NCBI GenBank assembly: GCA_947579605.1
Contig: OX388324.1
Location: 20,095,746 to 20,159,745 of the forward strand
Source: Athripsodes cinereus
Taxonomy: Eukaryota; Arthropoda; Insecta; Trichoptera; Leptoceridae
Direction: 5' to 3'
Length of the DNA: 64,000 nt
A program made the translations under genes and the position numbers. Positions 34,966 to 46,840 of this stretch are shown here, one piece after another (position 1 is the stretch's first letter; every line of letters starts with the position of its first letter). The notes below the pieces were generated by a model. That model worked only from the letters and a program-made list of their open reading frames with translations, ran no database searches and was not told where the DNA came from.

Positions 34966-36302
34966 GCCATTGCGGTGGTTTTTCTACAAAACGGCGCTTC
35001 TTAAAAAATTACTAGTTATTATTTATCAATTATTACATAATGGTAGGTAATATGTAGATAGAAAAAAAAATTCGAGAATTGACTGGATAGTTCCCCGTTA
35101 AAAATAACTGTTGGACTCGAACTACTAACATTATAATGTTTTCTTTGTTTTTTTTCTATTCTTTTGTAGAGTTGTATAAGGTTCCGTAGATAAATGTAGG
35201 TAATCTTATTTATACACGAGTGAACATTATGAATCATCATTTCCTTTCACACCATGGCTATGAACAATAGAACATTGTGTTGTAGAATATCAAATTATTA
35301 TTTTTTGTTATTGTACTAGTAGGGTTGAAATACGATGTAATAAAATAATTGAGGTATCCTCAAAGGCTAGTTATCACTAAATGCTGATTTTTTTTAAGAT
35401 TAAGCCTAATATTTTTTTCTTGAGGAAGGTAGTTGGGTTAAACGGGGAGATTTTCCAAATTGAGTTTTATCCAGTGTTTTTTGATACCTACAATTTTGCC
35501 AAACATAAGTTTTGATGCATTTTACTAATACATTTTCCATAATTTAGTACTACATAGTGTATTTCTACACTTTCATACTTTTTTAGAACTTTTATAGGGA
35601 GTAAGTACAAAAAACAGATCACAAAATTAGTTCCAAAGAAAATTGTAAGGAATATTATTTTCTACAACATTTTTCAAGCATTTCATATATTATTATGTAA
35701 ATGTTAATAAATGTATGCGCTTGTTGCTTCTCAAGGTGCATGATATTTCATCAACGTACATTCAGTGAATTGAGTTTTGAAGGAACTTTAAAGGCTTGCC
35801 AGGAACCAACACTTGGATAGTTAAAACCTCTACATAAATTGACCGCATGATACGATCACTTTTCTATGTTCTATGAACAGACTTACACTATTGGCAATCT
35901 AGAACAATAAACTAAGACGACAAGCTTTCGACTCATGAGCACAAAAAAGGTCTGAGATTCCCAAAACTTTATTATTTCTCTTACGCTGTAAATTTTTACC
36001 CATACTCCTGTCATCAGATTTTCGAAAAAGGAATAGGAATTTGAAATATTTCACGATCTTCCCGGTTTTGGTAAAGAAAATTTTTCTCAGAATTTCGAAT
36101 CTGGTATTGAAATACGACTTTTCAAAAGTGAGGCGCGCGATCTGCCCCAAAACCGCTATTTATCGATTATTTGTCCATCCCTGTTCAACGTTTTGAAATA
36201 ATTTATTATTTAGTAATTTATTTACGGTGAAAGCCATTTTATACGTAAGATATAAATAATTTGTTCAACAATCACATGTAAACAAAGTGAGAAGTAAATT
36301 GC
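34966..36302. other. AT-rich stretch, nothing recognised
   Basis: An 83-codon minus-strand ORF at 35899-36150 contains no family motif I know. No shared repeats. Confidence 0.4.
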
Positions 36303-36447
36303 TTTTTTTTCTCAACACTAAGACATTTCTGTTAAGAGTGGAATCTTTGCTGGTCCACATGTTGAGTGTATTAATTGTTAACATTTTATGTTATGACTGT
36401 TTGATTCTTTAATATTGTAAAAATAAAAAAAAAATAAAAAATAAAAA
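36303..36447 (+). mobile_element. Short retroposon with A-rich tail
   Basis: Matches the minus-strand insertion at 5906-6131 (gagtggaatctttgctgg, ttatgactgtttgattc) and ends in an (AAAATAAAA) tail near 36418-36447. No ORF. Confidence 0.6.
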
Positions 36448-36982
36448 TTCAAATAAGAAAAACACAATCACACAAAACCAGACTCAACAAATAGCAACAA
36501 TAATAGTAGTTTGAACATTCACTAAAAAACACTGCAATTATTAAAAATAATTTGAAAAAAACGCAAAACAGTTAAATTTGTTTTAATATTATATGTGAGC
36601 TTTTCACAACCCTGATCGTAGACAATATTACGTAAGAAGATAAATGAAAAAAAAAAACATTAGGTCAGCTGAATGTAAAAAAAAAATCATTATTTTGATA
36701 AGCTCAGTTTTATTACGATGTACCTTTTAATTAAAAGGTATTATTATTGCAAGTACTAAGGGATTATGAAGTACCTACATACTTACAAAACGAAAAGTAT
36801 AAGTAGGTACTAAACAATGTACTTACTCTTGTTTCTAGGTTCATTTTATTCAGTTTAAAAAAAAAATTATTATGGAAACATGTCAAGTTTATTTACAATA
36901 TTTTTGATTTTTTTTTACTAAGTCGACTTTAGCAGATACGTGGGTTTGAATAACCTAAGTATTATTTGCTAAAATAATATGA
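36448..36982. other. AT-rich stretch, nothing recognised
   Basis: No coding or repeat signal. Confidence 0.4.
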
Positions 36983-37135
36983 AATGAGAGAAATCGACGT
37001 GCTTGTATGAGAGGTTACATGAATGTAGAGGAGGCGAAAGATGTAGGTATGTAAGAACAGATCTATGTAGCATTCCAATATTTCTGCCTACCCCAGTTGG
37101 GATGCAGCGTGACACAATAGTAAAGTATAGTAAAG
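36983..37135 (+). pseudogene. RTE-like LINE 3' end scrap (YPTWDTA family)
   Basis: Translates in pieces as RNRRACMRGYMNVEEAKD and later the ctgcctaccccagttggga block, then the tatagtaaag tail. It aligns with the end of 12942-13165. Frame broken. Confidence 0.65.
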
Positions 37136-37544
37136 CGTTTTTCAATTTAAAAAAAAGCTGGAGTAGGTATTTTTAATATTATGTTTTAATCTCTCGTCCG
37201 AAAATATATAGCTATTATATTTATTTATTCCTTCTTTACTGTGCATTGCCAAAAACCATTTTTATAGAGAAGCAAATTTATATTAAGTACAATCAATATT
37301 ATATATAGAAAGTGAGTTTATCGTATATTATTCAAAATAAATATTTTCCTTGATTATTTTAGTCACTTTAATAAACGAATGACAATACAAAAATATTATA
37401 TTAAATGATTCTTGTACATATACCTATATAACACTTTTTGATAAGGAATTTATTGACAGTTTTGGAATTATTTTCAAAAGTAGGTAGTAAGAACAGTATC
37501 TGTCATGAAAGCCGTCTTCATCGTGCGAACAAAAAATTTAGACA
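37136..37544. other. AT-rich stretch, nothing recognised
   Basis: No coding or repeat signal up to the TTAA that marks the piggyBac insertion. Confidence 0.4.
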
Positions 37545-37726
37545 TTAACCCTCTGCAACTGACGTGAGGTCTGTCAGACACCGCGAAATCTTTTTTATGT
37601 AACAACGTTGCCATTTCGAGTCCTATCTTTCCGTTTTGCTCAGTAGCTTCCTAATTTATGTTCCTTTAATCATCAGTACAGTAACGACGGCCGTCGTGAG
37701 TACATGTGTGGATCTATAGCTGATGG

Positions 37727-37860
37727 GTGTCTGTCATACCTAACGTCAGTAATAAATGATGGGTCTATTAGACCTAACGTCAGTAATATATTAATATATT
37801 CATAGTGTCTCACATACCTCACCTCAGTAAATTCATAGTCTACCTAACATCACTTCAATA
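37727..37860 (+). repeat. Subterminal repeats of the piggyBac element
   Basis: Four degenerate units of about 36 bp share gtctgtcatacctaacgtca followed by gtaa. The inverted form of the same motif (ctgacgtgaggtctgtcaga) lies at the element tip. Such arrays are likely transposase-binding sites. Confidence 0.65.
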
Positions 37861-37880
37861 AAAATTTTTTTTTTCAATAA

Positions 37881-38186
37881 ATGGAGACCAGATTTCATTT
37901 AAGACCTTGCTGGGAACTTGTCCTTCCTTTTATGACACAGCGGGTGTATAATGAAAAATTCCCAAGAGAATTGCGCAATCATGTCTTAGGACGAGATTTG
38001 CCAACTGCCCCTGAACAAAACGAACCTGGGACATCGTGTGAAAGAATTTTGTGCAGTTTTTTTACGAGTGAATTGAAAAGAAAGATTAAAGAGTGCAATT
38101 TTATTGAAAGGAAGACCAAATTTACTCGTTATGCATGCAAAAAACATGTCTGCCTACAATGCTCGGCTCAAATTTGCCAGGACTGA
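37881..38186 (+). pseudogene. C-terminal part of a piggyBac transposase
   Basis: The 101-codon ORF reads CWELVLPFMTQRVYNEKFPR and later ELKRKIKECNFIERKTK, then FTRYACKKHVCLQC and SAQICQD-stop. The closing block with TRYACKKH-C-L-C corresponds to the cysteine-rich zinc-binding C-terminus that piggyBac transposases use to bind their ends, though some of the usual Cys residues are missing or shifted. The first methionine at 37881 sits just after an A/T-run and is unlikely to be the true start; roughly the first 450 residues of a normal transposase, with the DDD catalytic core, are gone. Confidence 0.75.
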
Positions 38187-38580
38187 GAGGACGCACTTTG
38201 AAGCCGATTTTTAGAGAAACCGCTATAACGATTTTTTAAATTATTTTTTTACATTTTAACAAAAGCTAATAGAAAACAAATTTTTACTTTTTTTTACTTC
38301 ATGTGTTTTTTTCATTTTATTAATTTTTGTAAATTGTTCTTAAAAAAATGGTGATTTTTTATTAGCATTAATAAATTTCTTGTTATTTCTAATATCTTTA
38401 TTTTTTTAAAACACATTTTCTCAAATGGTGTCAGCATAAATATGTCAAATACTCACAAAAAACTAAAAAAAAAATTTTTTTTTTTTAATAATGGAAATAA
38501 TGGAACTTAAAATGAGTGTCTGTCAGACCACTCCTCAGCAAAATAGTAACTAAAAAGCCACCTCAGTTGCAGAGGGTTAA

Positions 38581-38740
38581 GGATGGGTGACAAACCTCAT
38601 CACTGAAGTTAAAATAATGTTATGTCTAAATTTTACACAAAATAAATTTTAAACATCCGCCTTTTACAGGGCACTCGAAAACTTACGAAAATGAGTGGGA
38701 GACCAATTCTTTGCCGAGTGTTTCAGGGAAAATAAAATAA
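38581..38740 (+). repeat. Unclassified dispersed repeat, copy
   Basis: Best copy of modules two and three: aaggatgggtgacaaacctc, then atccgccttttacagggcac and tgagtgggagaccaattctt. It starts directly at the right TTAA of the piggyBac element, so piggyBac inserted at or in this repeat. An inverted module-one scrap lies at 39000-39070 (ggctaccccacttgtggga). Confidence 0.6.
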
Positions 38741-39244
38741 AAAACAAAATTGGACTTATCGTGTTTTTACATCATAAAAGCACGTAAGTACATATCCAAA
38801 TATTTAATTACTTTTGCGCTTTTATTAATTCCACATCGCTCATGCTTTATAATTACTTACAAAGGAGATCAATTTTCAGCTGGATACACTTGTTGTTATT
38901 TTCGCATGCTTTTATTTCAAAACAAAAGCTGCGGTTTATTTCGTAGTCCAACCTAATAAATTCAAAATTCGCGAGTAGACTCAGAATAATAATTATTTGA
39001 GTGCTTATGCTGGCTACCCCACTTGTGGGATATGCCGTGATGGTATAGTAGTAATAGTAGATAGTAGATAGTTAAATATAATGCTCGGTATGTTAAAATG
39101 AATATCATTTCACGTTCAAATAAATATTAAATGTCATTCATATATGTAGGTATGTCAGGTTACCCACGTATTTTTTTTTTAATTCAATTTTTCATGTAAA
39201 TTATTTTAGAATATTCAAGTGCTAAATCGTACAATTAAGACGAT

Positions 39245-39351
39245 TTTTAAAAAAAAAAAAGATAAACCTATCTGGGTTTTGTTATTAACCCATATACAGC
39301 CGTATAAACCTTTCACAGTAAGCTACTAAAAGCTTGTGTCGTGAAAGGGGA
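39245..39351 (-). mobile_element. SINE-A copy, 5'-truncated
   Basis: On the minus strand: tcccctttcacgacacaag, then gtatatgggttaataac and a T/A tail. Only the 3' half is present. Confidence 0.75.
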
Positions 39352-39654
39352 CATTGTGAAACATTAATCGTAGTCTATAAATATGTAATTATGTAACGTA
39401 TGTATGTTAGGTGATTTGTTTGGCCTCATTTTATGGAGCATCTGTCTTAAGAGCCAGGGACACTGTGTTTTTGCCCACATTCTTATATTTATTTATAGAA
39501 TATTCTTTATTTGTATAAAAAATATAAAAGCTCGTAAGAAAGATGCATATTCGCTTTCGTTTTCTTAAACGGAAATGAGACATATTGATATGTAAGTATA
39601 AGTTTATAAATAATGAAATTGATATTCAAAATAATATATTATCAAGGCATATTC

Positions 39655-39890
39655 CATATTTAGGGCAGCCAGCGGACTCATTCCAAGTAATAAACGTTCT
39701 CTCCATGCCGATAAAAATTATGACATTTAGGATCAGTAGCGTGCTTCATCGCTTGATTTTTTAAATTAATTATCTTGAACGTCAGGTTTAAAGAACACCT
39801 ATATTTTGCAGGACACTTAAAACTTATTAAAAATAGTGGGTGACAAATTTCATTACAAGGACTCAGTGGAAGATAGGTACACTCTAGCAC
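39655..39890 (+). repeat. Unclassified dispersed repeat, longest copy
   Basis: All three modules in order: gcagccagcggactcatt, tctccatgccgataaaaat with catttaggatcagtagcgtg, then ttttgcaggacacttaaaac and agtgggtgacaaatttc. No inverted ends, A-tail or ORF that would place it in a class. Confidence 0.6.
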
Positions 39891-40320
39891 AAATTTATTA
39901 TGATGACTTAAAAAAGGGTAAAATTGATGGTAATAATAAATGTCAGAATGTTTAAAATTCTGAATACATAATATCGTGTAAAAATGTTTTCTTCGCTCTA
40001 GTTAAGTATAAAATAAAAATGTATAAAGAAAAGATGGATCAAAGAATGTCAAGAAACTTCGCTGTTTAGATATTAGGTTCAGAAGTAGGTGGGTACATTC
40101 TTTATTAAATTAAATTACTACTACAGGCAATGTCCACAATGCTCTTTGAGCAAGACTTTATTTTCGTATAAAACTCATATCAATCGTATGAAGCAAAGTT
40201 TCATATATAGAGAATATGGAGAGGCAGAACGTTAGACAATTTTACTATTTTTGGCATCTTTTTATTTCTATTACTTAAATAAGTTTCATTTTTTCAAAGG
40301 TTTTTGTGTTTTTATAATTA
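39891..40320. other. AT-rich stretch, nothing recognised
   Basis: No coding or repeat signal. Confidence 0.4.
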
Positions 40321-40324
40321 TTAT

Positions 40325-40560
40325 TTATCGTATCGAAATCCAGAAAAAGACCAATCAAACTGATCTCTCGTACAGTGCAAAATGCACAGCAGGTGGAGAT
40401 GCGTCAAAAATATATTCCAAAGTGCATGTGACGGGGCACAATAGACACTCCAACAAGTGTGGCATGGTCTGTGCTGCACCACGCAGTCACATGCTCCGGA
40501 TTCGTCTTGTAGAAAGCCCATCGTTCTCTCTTGTCACGGCAGTTTCCTACACCAGATCTA
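40325..40560 (-). pseudogene. Possible jockey/R1-like LINE C-terminus with Cys/His motif
   Basis: The minus strand reads ESGACDC and, after a one-base frame change, GAAQTMPHLLECLLCP. C-x-C-x(n)-QT-x-x-H-L-x-x-C-P is the zinc-like motif that ends many jockey and R1-type ORF2 proteins. The surrounding frame is broken. Confidence 0.5.
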
Positions 40561-40799
40561 AGCCAATTAATAAATACATATTATATTATGATACATACAT
40601 GAAATAAATTTTATTTGTCAATTCTTCGTCTGCGAGAACTTGTTTCGAAAGAAGCTGATAAGATCAATTACTTAACAGACGTAGCAGAAAACTAGTGTGG
40701 TTTGAACGAATAGGTTCTAGAAGCAGTAATGTACATAATTATGTCACTAAAAAAGTATTAAGGCATCGTATTCTCCTCACTGGAGCCACATCCTGCGAG

Positions 40800-40970
40800 G
40801 TGATTAATATTGGCTTCTGCAGTTGATAGTAGAAGGCAAGATTGAGGGACGTCGTGGAGTAGGAAGGAGGCAGATGTCATGACTGCGGAATATACGGCAA
40901 TGGACCGGAATAACTCGGATGGGAGAGCTGGTCCACACAGCACGAGAAAATAAGGCGTTCTCCAGAGTGA
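40800..40970 (+). pseudogene. C-terminus of a non-LTR reverse transcriptase (GRRQ family)
   Basis: Reads GKIEGRRGVGRRQMS, then a stop where Trp is expected, then LRNIRQWTGITRMGELVHTA and RENKAF. It is the same family as 15306-15490 and 56530-56882. It is cut at its right end by the SINE-A copy at 40971. Confidence 0.7.
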
Positions 40971-41097
40971 TTTTTTTTTTAAAAAAAAGATATATCTGGG
41001 TTTTGTTATAAACCCAAATACAACCTTATACACTTTTCACAGTAAGCTAAAAGATTGTATCGTGAAAGGGGAGTTTGCCGGCACCTGGGATCGAACC
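40971..41097 (-). mobile_element. SINE-A copy, partial
   Basis: On the minus strand: ggttcgatcccaggtgcc, then actcccctttcacgatac, gtatttgggtttataac and an A-rich tail. The 5' A-box part is missing. It abuts and seems to interrupt an RT relic. Confidence 0.8.
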
Positions 41098-41904
41098 GGA
41101 TCGGATTTGTTTGTTATAAATAAATATATCTACACATAAAAGAAAATCTTTTTTTTATTAAATGCAGTTTGTTTATTAAACATTTAAATTGTCAGAAATG
41201 CTGGGATTGTAAGTATAGATTATTAATAATTAAAATATCTGCAATTTTCACATTGAAGCATAGATTTCCAGAAAATTTACAGGGTTTGTAACTATTATTC
41301 TCAAAACCTAGGGAAGGCTGTAGTATTCTTGAAAACTTCCTGTTGTTGGCGGTGGTATATGAATAGGTACAAAGCATTGCCAGTTGTGAAGAAATTTAGG
41401 TATAAGTTAGTACATTATTATGTATGTATCTTACATACCGTTTATAATGAAAGTATAATGAAGAAGACTCTGGTGGAATTTCATTATAAGAATGACGCCT
41501 GCCTGACGTCTTTACTCGATAGCGTCATAATAATGCTAATAAGTTGGTATGCTTCAGCCTCTTCGACCTAGTAGAGATGTAATAGACGTACATATGTATG
41601 TTACGTGAATGCGAAAGTTTGCGGAAGCAGTATTTTCTGTACTAAGATCGTGATATTATGAAAATATTAAGTACCTATAAAACTAGGTATAACCTCAAAT
41701 ATTTTTTATATATTATGTTTTCGCAGTGTGTGACAACATAGATTTTGAATATTTTTTTGTTATAATTTTAATTCTTTATTTTTTAAAAATGTATTCCTGT
41801 GATGACACCCAAAGTTCAAGGGAAAGAAAATACTATAAATTCTCTCAAATTTTTCAATATCTATAGGTAGGTGCAAATGTAGTTTCTTGCGATATTATTT
41901 TTCC
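41098..41904. other. AT-rich stretch, nothing recognised
   Basis: An 80-codon plus-strand ORF at 41329-41571 has no known motif. No shared repeats. Confidence 0.4.
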
Positions 41905-41956
41905 TTAAAAGAAACTTTGTATTTTCCACTAGAGGAAAATACAAAGTTTCTTTTAA
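41905..41956. repeat. Perfect 23-bp stem hairpin with 6-base loop
   Basis: Arms 41905-41927 and 41934-41956 are exact complements (ttaaaagaaactttgtattt on the left), with loop actaga. It is too short for a typical MITE and has no repeat partner in the window. It could be a microRNA-like hairpin or a chance or mutational palindrome. Confidence 0.8.
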
Positions 41957-42720
41957 TATAAATTAACAATAAATATGGAATTCCACAGTGTTAATCACGA
42001 AACATTCGAAAAATTATTATTTTTCCTATATTTTTCAATATATGGTTGCTTCCACGAGATGAGAATAATTAATTATTCACATAAGGTTTTGTGTAATAGG
42101 TGTATAAAATATTCCTAAACTATCATGTTTTGGCAATTTTAAATTGCACAAAATGTCAACTTTACATTTCGAACTAAATACCAGAGTAAAAGTAGGAATC
42201 TTTTTCATCCCTTTGTTAGTAAATAGTTAATGGTAATCAGTATCAATAAGACTGAAATGCAATATCACAACAATTAATCACGGAAGCGGAAGCAGCTAGA
42301 GAGCAAGATGTTCCATCACTGATTTTCATACATATATGTACTTGCTGTTTAAATATTCACACCGTAAGAAGTATGGGAGGCTTAATACATAGAGGAGAGC
42401 ATCACAATATAATATAATAATTATATTCTCTCTTATCATACGGAAGCGATAAGGAAGAAACTTGTATAGTCATAAAGCCTACATATGTACCTACTTACAA
42501 CACACTGATGAAGAAAATAATATATACGTATATGTCTATCCATTTATATTGTATTGGTAAATTTACTATTGAGGTTAAACTGTATAGATAGACTCGCAAA
42601 GTGTTCCATAATATTGTCTTGTTTTTTTTTAATTATTGTACGTAGGTACTCTTTTTCTGTTTTTATGTCTGTCATATATTTTTTAATATGTTTGTTTTGT
42701 TTTTATATTCTATGTCTGTC
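41957..42720. other. AT-rich stretch, nothing recognised
   Basis: Left flank of the Sola-like transposon. No coding or repeat signal. Confidence 0.4.
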
Positions 42721-42724
42721 ATAT

Positions 42725-42748
42725 CGTCGGGCCCGTAGAATAAAGGTC
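42725..42748 (+). repeat. Left terminal inverted repeat of the Sola-like element
   Basis: Reads CGTCGGGCCCGTAGAATAAA then ggtc. It matches the right end with two mismatches over 24 bases. The first bases together with the following GCCCG are strongly GC-rich against the AT-rich flank. Confidence 0.85.
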
Positions 42749-43472
42749 TATCTGATTTTTAGTCATTTTACAGGAGAGCACTTTAAAGTTTCCGATGCAC
42801 ATTTTTTCACATTTCTCCATAACCATTTGAGCTATATCCTTCAAACTTAACATTTCTTATACAAATAACATTATTGATGTTTAACTATTTAAATAAATAA
42901 TCCAACATTTGTACTTTTTTACAAAAATCACAAAGACCTTTATTCTAGGGAAAATTTTTGTCCCATGTGATGATGTTGACTTGTTCTACGGACTTGTTGG
43001 TGGACGGTCTCGCCCTATCTTGCAATGTGCCGTTATTCTACGGAGTTTTTGGTTCTTTTGTTCAATCCTATGTGAATCAATCATCGTTTTTTTTTTTAAA
43101 AATAAGTTTTTTTACTTTAAACCAACTTGTGAATAGGGATTTTTGAGTAAAAATACGAAGGCTTATAGAAACAACATATTTTATTAACATTTTTTCAAAG
43201 ACACATTAAATAATTATGTATGTACATACATATAACTTACATGGATATATTTTCAATCAAACACAAAATAGACTGCCTACCTATAATACATAATATCTCG
43301 TTTAATAGAAAAATTGTAAGCGTGCATGCATTTATGTAAGTTTAGGCAATATAAAAGATATAATATAATATCATTTTAAATATTCAACTTCATATAGATA
43401 TATTATGTAACAAAAGAGAGATTTTTTGAAGATGAAATATTTGAAAAAAACATGTTTAATTTTATTTTTAAT

Positions 43473-46442
43473 TTATTCGTCGTCGTTGTCCGCGGTAGAA
43501 ATCCCATGACTTAAGGATTTAAAAAAAATATGATATTTTTCTGGAATTATTCCTGAATTGCAAAGGCTGATAAGATCTTTAAATTTATCTTCAGATATTG
43601 GTATTGGCTGTGAATAGGCATTTGACAAAGAGCTAACAGAATAAAGTCTAGTTTCTTTTTTGACAACGATAGTTTTGTAGATATGAGATTTAAGGTCATA
43701 TTTATAATTTAGTTTATGATTCTGGCTGGGATCTACAAATACTTCTTTAATATTCAACCATGACACCTTATCGTTATCAATACTTTTTACCCAGTTTTTA
43801 TTAACTATTAAATCTTTAAAATTAAAAACATTCTCCTGTTGTACATCATAAACATCGTACATATTCCCCTTTGTTTTGGCCCATTTCACAAGAAGCTGCC
43901 ACTCGTCTGGTATGAAAACTGTCCTATTTTCAGCAGCTAATTCAATGACCGAATGAACCGAATCACCTTCGTTTTGCGTATGTCCTTTCTCTAAGAACCG
44001 GTGGGTAATTTTAACACCCAGCTCTTTAGAGGCATGAAGATACATAGCAAAAACTATGCGATTCCGATTTTGCCCAGGACAGTTGTCTGACCAAAATCGA
44101 AACTCTTTGGCCCCCTTCATCACTTGCGACTTCATATACAAGTATAAACAACTGGAAACTTCGTTTGCTCCTCGCTTAGCAATGCCTTCATGCCACATGT
44201 AGCATATTGCATCTTTAGTGCCTGTGTTGTACACAGTAAAATTAAAGCTGGATAATTTTCTTTTGTAATAAAGAATGCTTGTTTGCCCATGTGGACATTG
44301 AAGCACTTTTTCGAAATCAAAAGTGCAACAAACTATGGATCCATCTGAGGACATAGCCTCACTTTTGTCCATTGTTTTAAGTTGTCTCGCCAGTTCTTTT
44401 TTCTCTATATGATGCACGTGATTTTGTTTTTCAGCTTCTGTAGGATCTGTTTTGTGCTTCCAAATTTCACACTCATCACATGCATCTTTCTTGGGTATGT
44501 GGAAACCCAAATTAAAATTTACGTTTATAATATCTCTATACTGTCGCAGTGTTAGAGCTTTGGTGGCCCAATTGTTGGCCTGACACCATTCGTTATATAG
44601 GCGAAACATTTTTGCGATGCTCAGACTTTCATCTAAATATTTTTTTTTTGAATCCTTTCGTATGTAATGCGATTCCACAGGAACAAAAGAGTTAACATGA
44701 GCTGTTACACATTTAACTATATCTTCAGTGATAATTTTTTTATGGTGGGAATGTTTTCCCCTCATGTCCCCTGAACACAATCCTGAATCATTTAGTTTGT
44801 CCCAAGCTGTTCGAACACATTTTACTCCAATATTCAACGTATTAATAAACATAGTTTTGCAGACTAATGTATTGGAGTTGGCGTTTTCGCTATTTGGAAT
44901 AAAATATTTATATGTATATTCTCTACTACTAATCAAATTTCTGTTCAAGGTCCGCTTCTTAGTTTCTTTCCTAGTAAAGTTGGTCAAGTAAAGCCATTGT
45001 TTTTCTTTATCTCCTATTTTCCAAAAGCGATTAAAAAAATTTTGTCTATCATCTTCTGATATTTTTAAAAAACATTTGAACTTACACGAACATGGATTCT
45101 TTACTTTCTTCTCCTCTAAAGTCTTTCCTTGTTTTGAAACATACGTTTTACCTCTATTTTTTAAAATTTTCCTTTGGTTCTCCTTCCAATTTTCCATATT
45201 AACGGGCCGTTTCTTAACATTAACATTGATATTAACTGGGGATTGAAAGTATGACGATACATCTGTTTCATTATTATAATTATTGTGCTGACTGCAGAAA
45301 ACGTCATCGCATTCCCCGTGGTTATTAAGTGGGGAAGGAATGGGTGTGAAATTATTGTTGTTATGAAAAACGAAAGATAAATTTATACCATTTTCGCACT
45401 CCTCTCCACTTTGTTGACCAACATTTAGTAATTCGTTAGCAACATTACGTTCATCGTCACTTCCCGAAAATGCGTCATCCCATACTGTCTGCATAGTCTC
45501 TTTTATATTAATTGCTCCTGAAGGCAATGGCGAATGGGTTTCTGAAAAAGGATATTTATAAAATAGTTGTATTAGTTATTATGTTGTGAGAATAAATTAA
45601 TTGGAAAACGTACATCAATAAACATTTGATAACCTAACAAAACTGACACGAAAATAAACTCAACTCAATGTTAATACCATGTATTATTCTGTAGATGTAA
45701 AAATACATTAATTTAATGCACATATTTGCGTAATTTTATTTTAAAATATCAATTGGTTATCAGAGGTAAGTCAGAATGCGTCAGTTGCCCATAGGTATTG
45801 ATTTCAACTAGTAAATTTTGAATGGTTTGGAATCCATAAGAAATATTTATCACATTAAAATAGAACATCATTATAAACATATTGGTGTAAATTTATTTTC
45901 GAAATTATTTCAAATAAATGAAATAATTGATAGAATAAAGACATATCTAAAAGACTCTCCGTAGAATAAAGGTTGTTGTGAAGACGGGACTACGAAAATA
46001 AACCAAATTTCCGTAGAATAAGGAAACATCTGCACATAGAACAGCGAAGTATCCCTAGAATAATGCACTATTAGCACATAGGACGAAAAAATAACAAAAA
46101 TAAACAATTCTGTACCAATATAAATATTATGATATTTCCAGCCCAAATCATACATATTCCCCAAAATATGGTGCATATATATTTTTTTAACTTTTTCCCA
46201 TTTAAAACGTCCTATATGCACAACGACACTTTTAGAGAGAAATGTTGTTAAAATATGAAATAACTTAACAAACTATTAAATTAAATAGATATAAGATTCT
46301 ACTTACCCAATAAATTTAAATCTTCTGCCTCATATACAACTGTATTATTTTCAATATTTTCATCGATTGAACTCAATTGATCGTTTTTACCAAAATGTAT
46401 TTCTTTGGCTATTTCTAATATTAATTTAGTTCTCTTTGACAT
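43473..46442 (-). CDS. Sola-like (DUF7869-type) transposase, two exons
   Basis: Exon 1 is 46442-46307 and exon 2 is 45541-43473. The 765-base intron has a GTAAGT donor and a TTTTTCAG acceptor, and the phase-1 junction restores the frame through a Glu codon, giving 734 residues. The start is the first ATG of exon 1 (MSKRTKLILEIAKE); without that exon the frame has no nearby ATG. Residues 195-202 are PCSCKFKC, then RGKH at 306-309 and DACDEC at 398-403, likely zinc or DNA contacts. The RNase H-like core shows FDFEKVL (Asp454), FWSDNCPGQNRN (Asp531) and KGHTQNEGDSVHS (Glu570, Asp572), candidates for the DDE/D triad. The protein would cut and reinsert the element at its terminal repeats in the nucleus. 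AATAAA overlaps the stop codon. No frameshift or internal stop is seen. Similar proteins in insects are usually listed as uncharacterised; the Sola assignment is from memory and could be wrong. Confidence 0.85.
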
Positions 46443-46840
46443 TTTAAGATATCATAAATACAGTGTTGTATAAAGTACTTAACAACTCGTATATTTTTTT
46501 TACGAAAGGACGAAAATAATAATAATTTGTTATTAAAAAGTAATAAGCAACACGCTAACAGCACTCCACTAACGACGGATGATCGACGAATGCAATAAAT
46601 AAGTGCACATGCGCAGATAGGATCATGCGATCATGCAACGCTAAGGTGTGATAGATCACGGTATAGAGGCGTGAGACCACATGTTACTTTCTTCTACGGA
46701 GATAAAATCAGATATGCCGTTTTATTAATTAATATCTAAAAAACTATGAATGATAGAAAAAATCTAAATATACAGTTTTGTAGGATTTTTGATACCTAAT
46801 TAAACTGCATTAAAAACTCAATATCGTCCTATGATCACAT

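Larger units (their letters stand above)
37549..38576 (+). mobile_element. Internally deleted piggyBac-like element
   Basis: TTAA flanks both sides (37545-37548 and 38577-38580), the exact target of piggyBac elements. The ends are perfect inverted repeats of CCCTCTGCAACTGA, matching the CCCT start typical of the superfamily. At 1028 bp it is less than half an autonomous element. It keeps the 3' third of a transposase gene, including the C-terminal Cys-rich domain, and has an array of subterminal repeats at 37727-37860. The catalytic Asp region is missing, so mobility would need a helper. Confidence 0.85.

Noticed and set aside
40251..40607. 118-codon plus-strand ORF as a gene
   Set aside because: It is the antisense shadow of a degraded LINE C-terminus on the minus strand.
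44728..44991. 87-codon plus-strand ORF within the transposase
   Set aside because: Antisense shadow of the transposase coding sequence.
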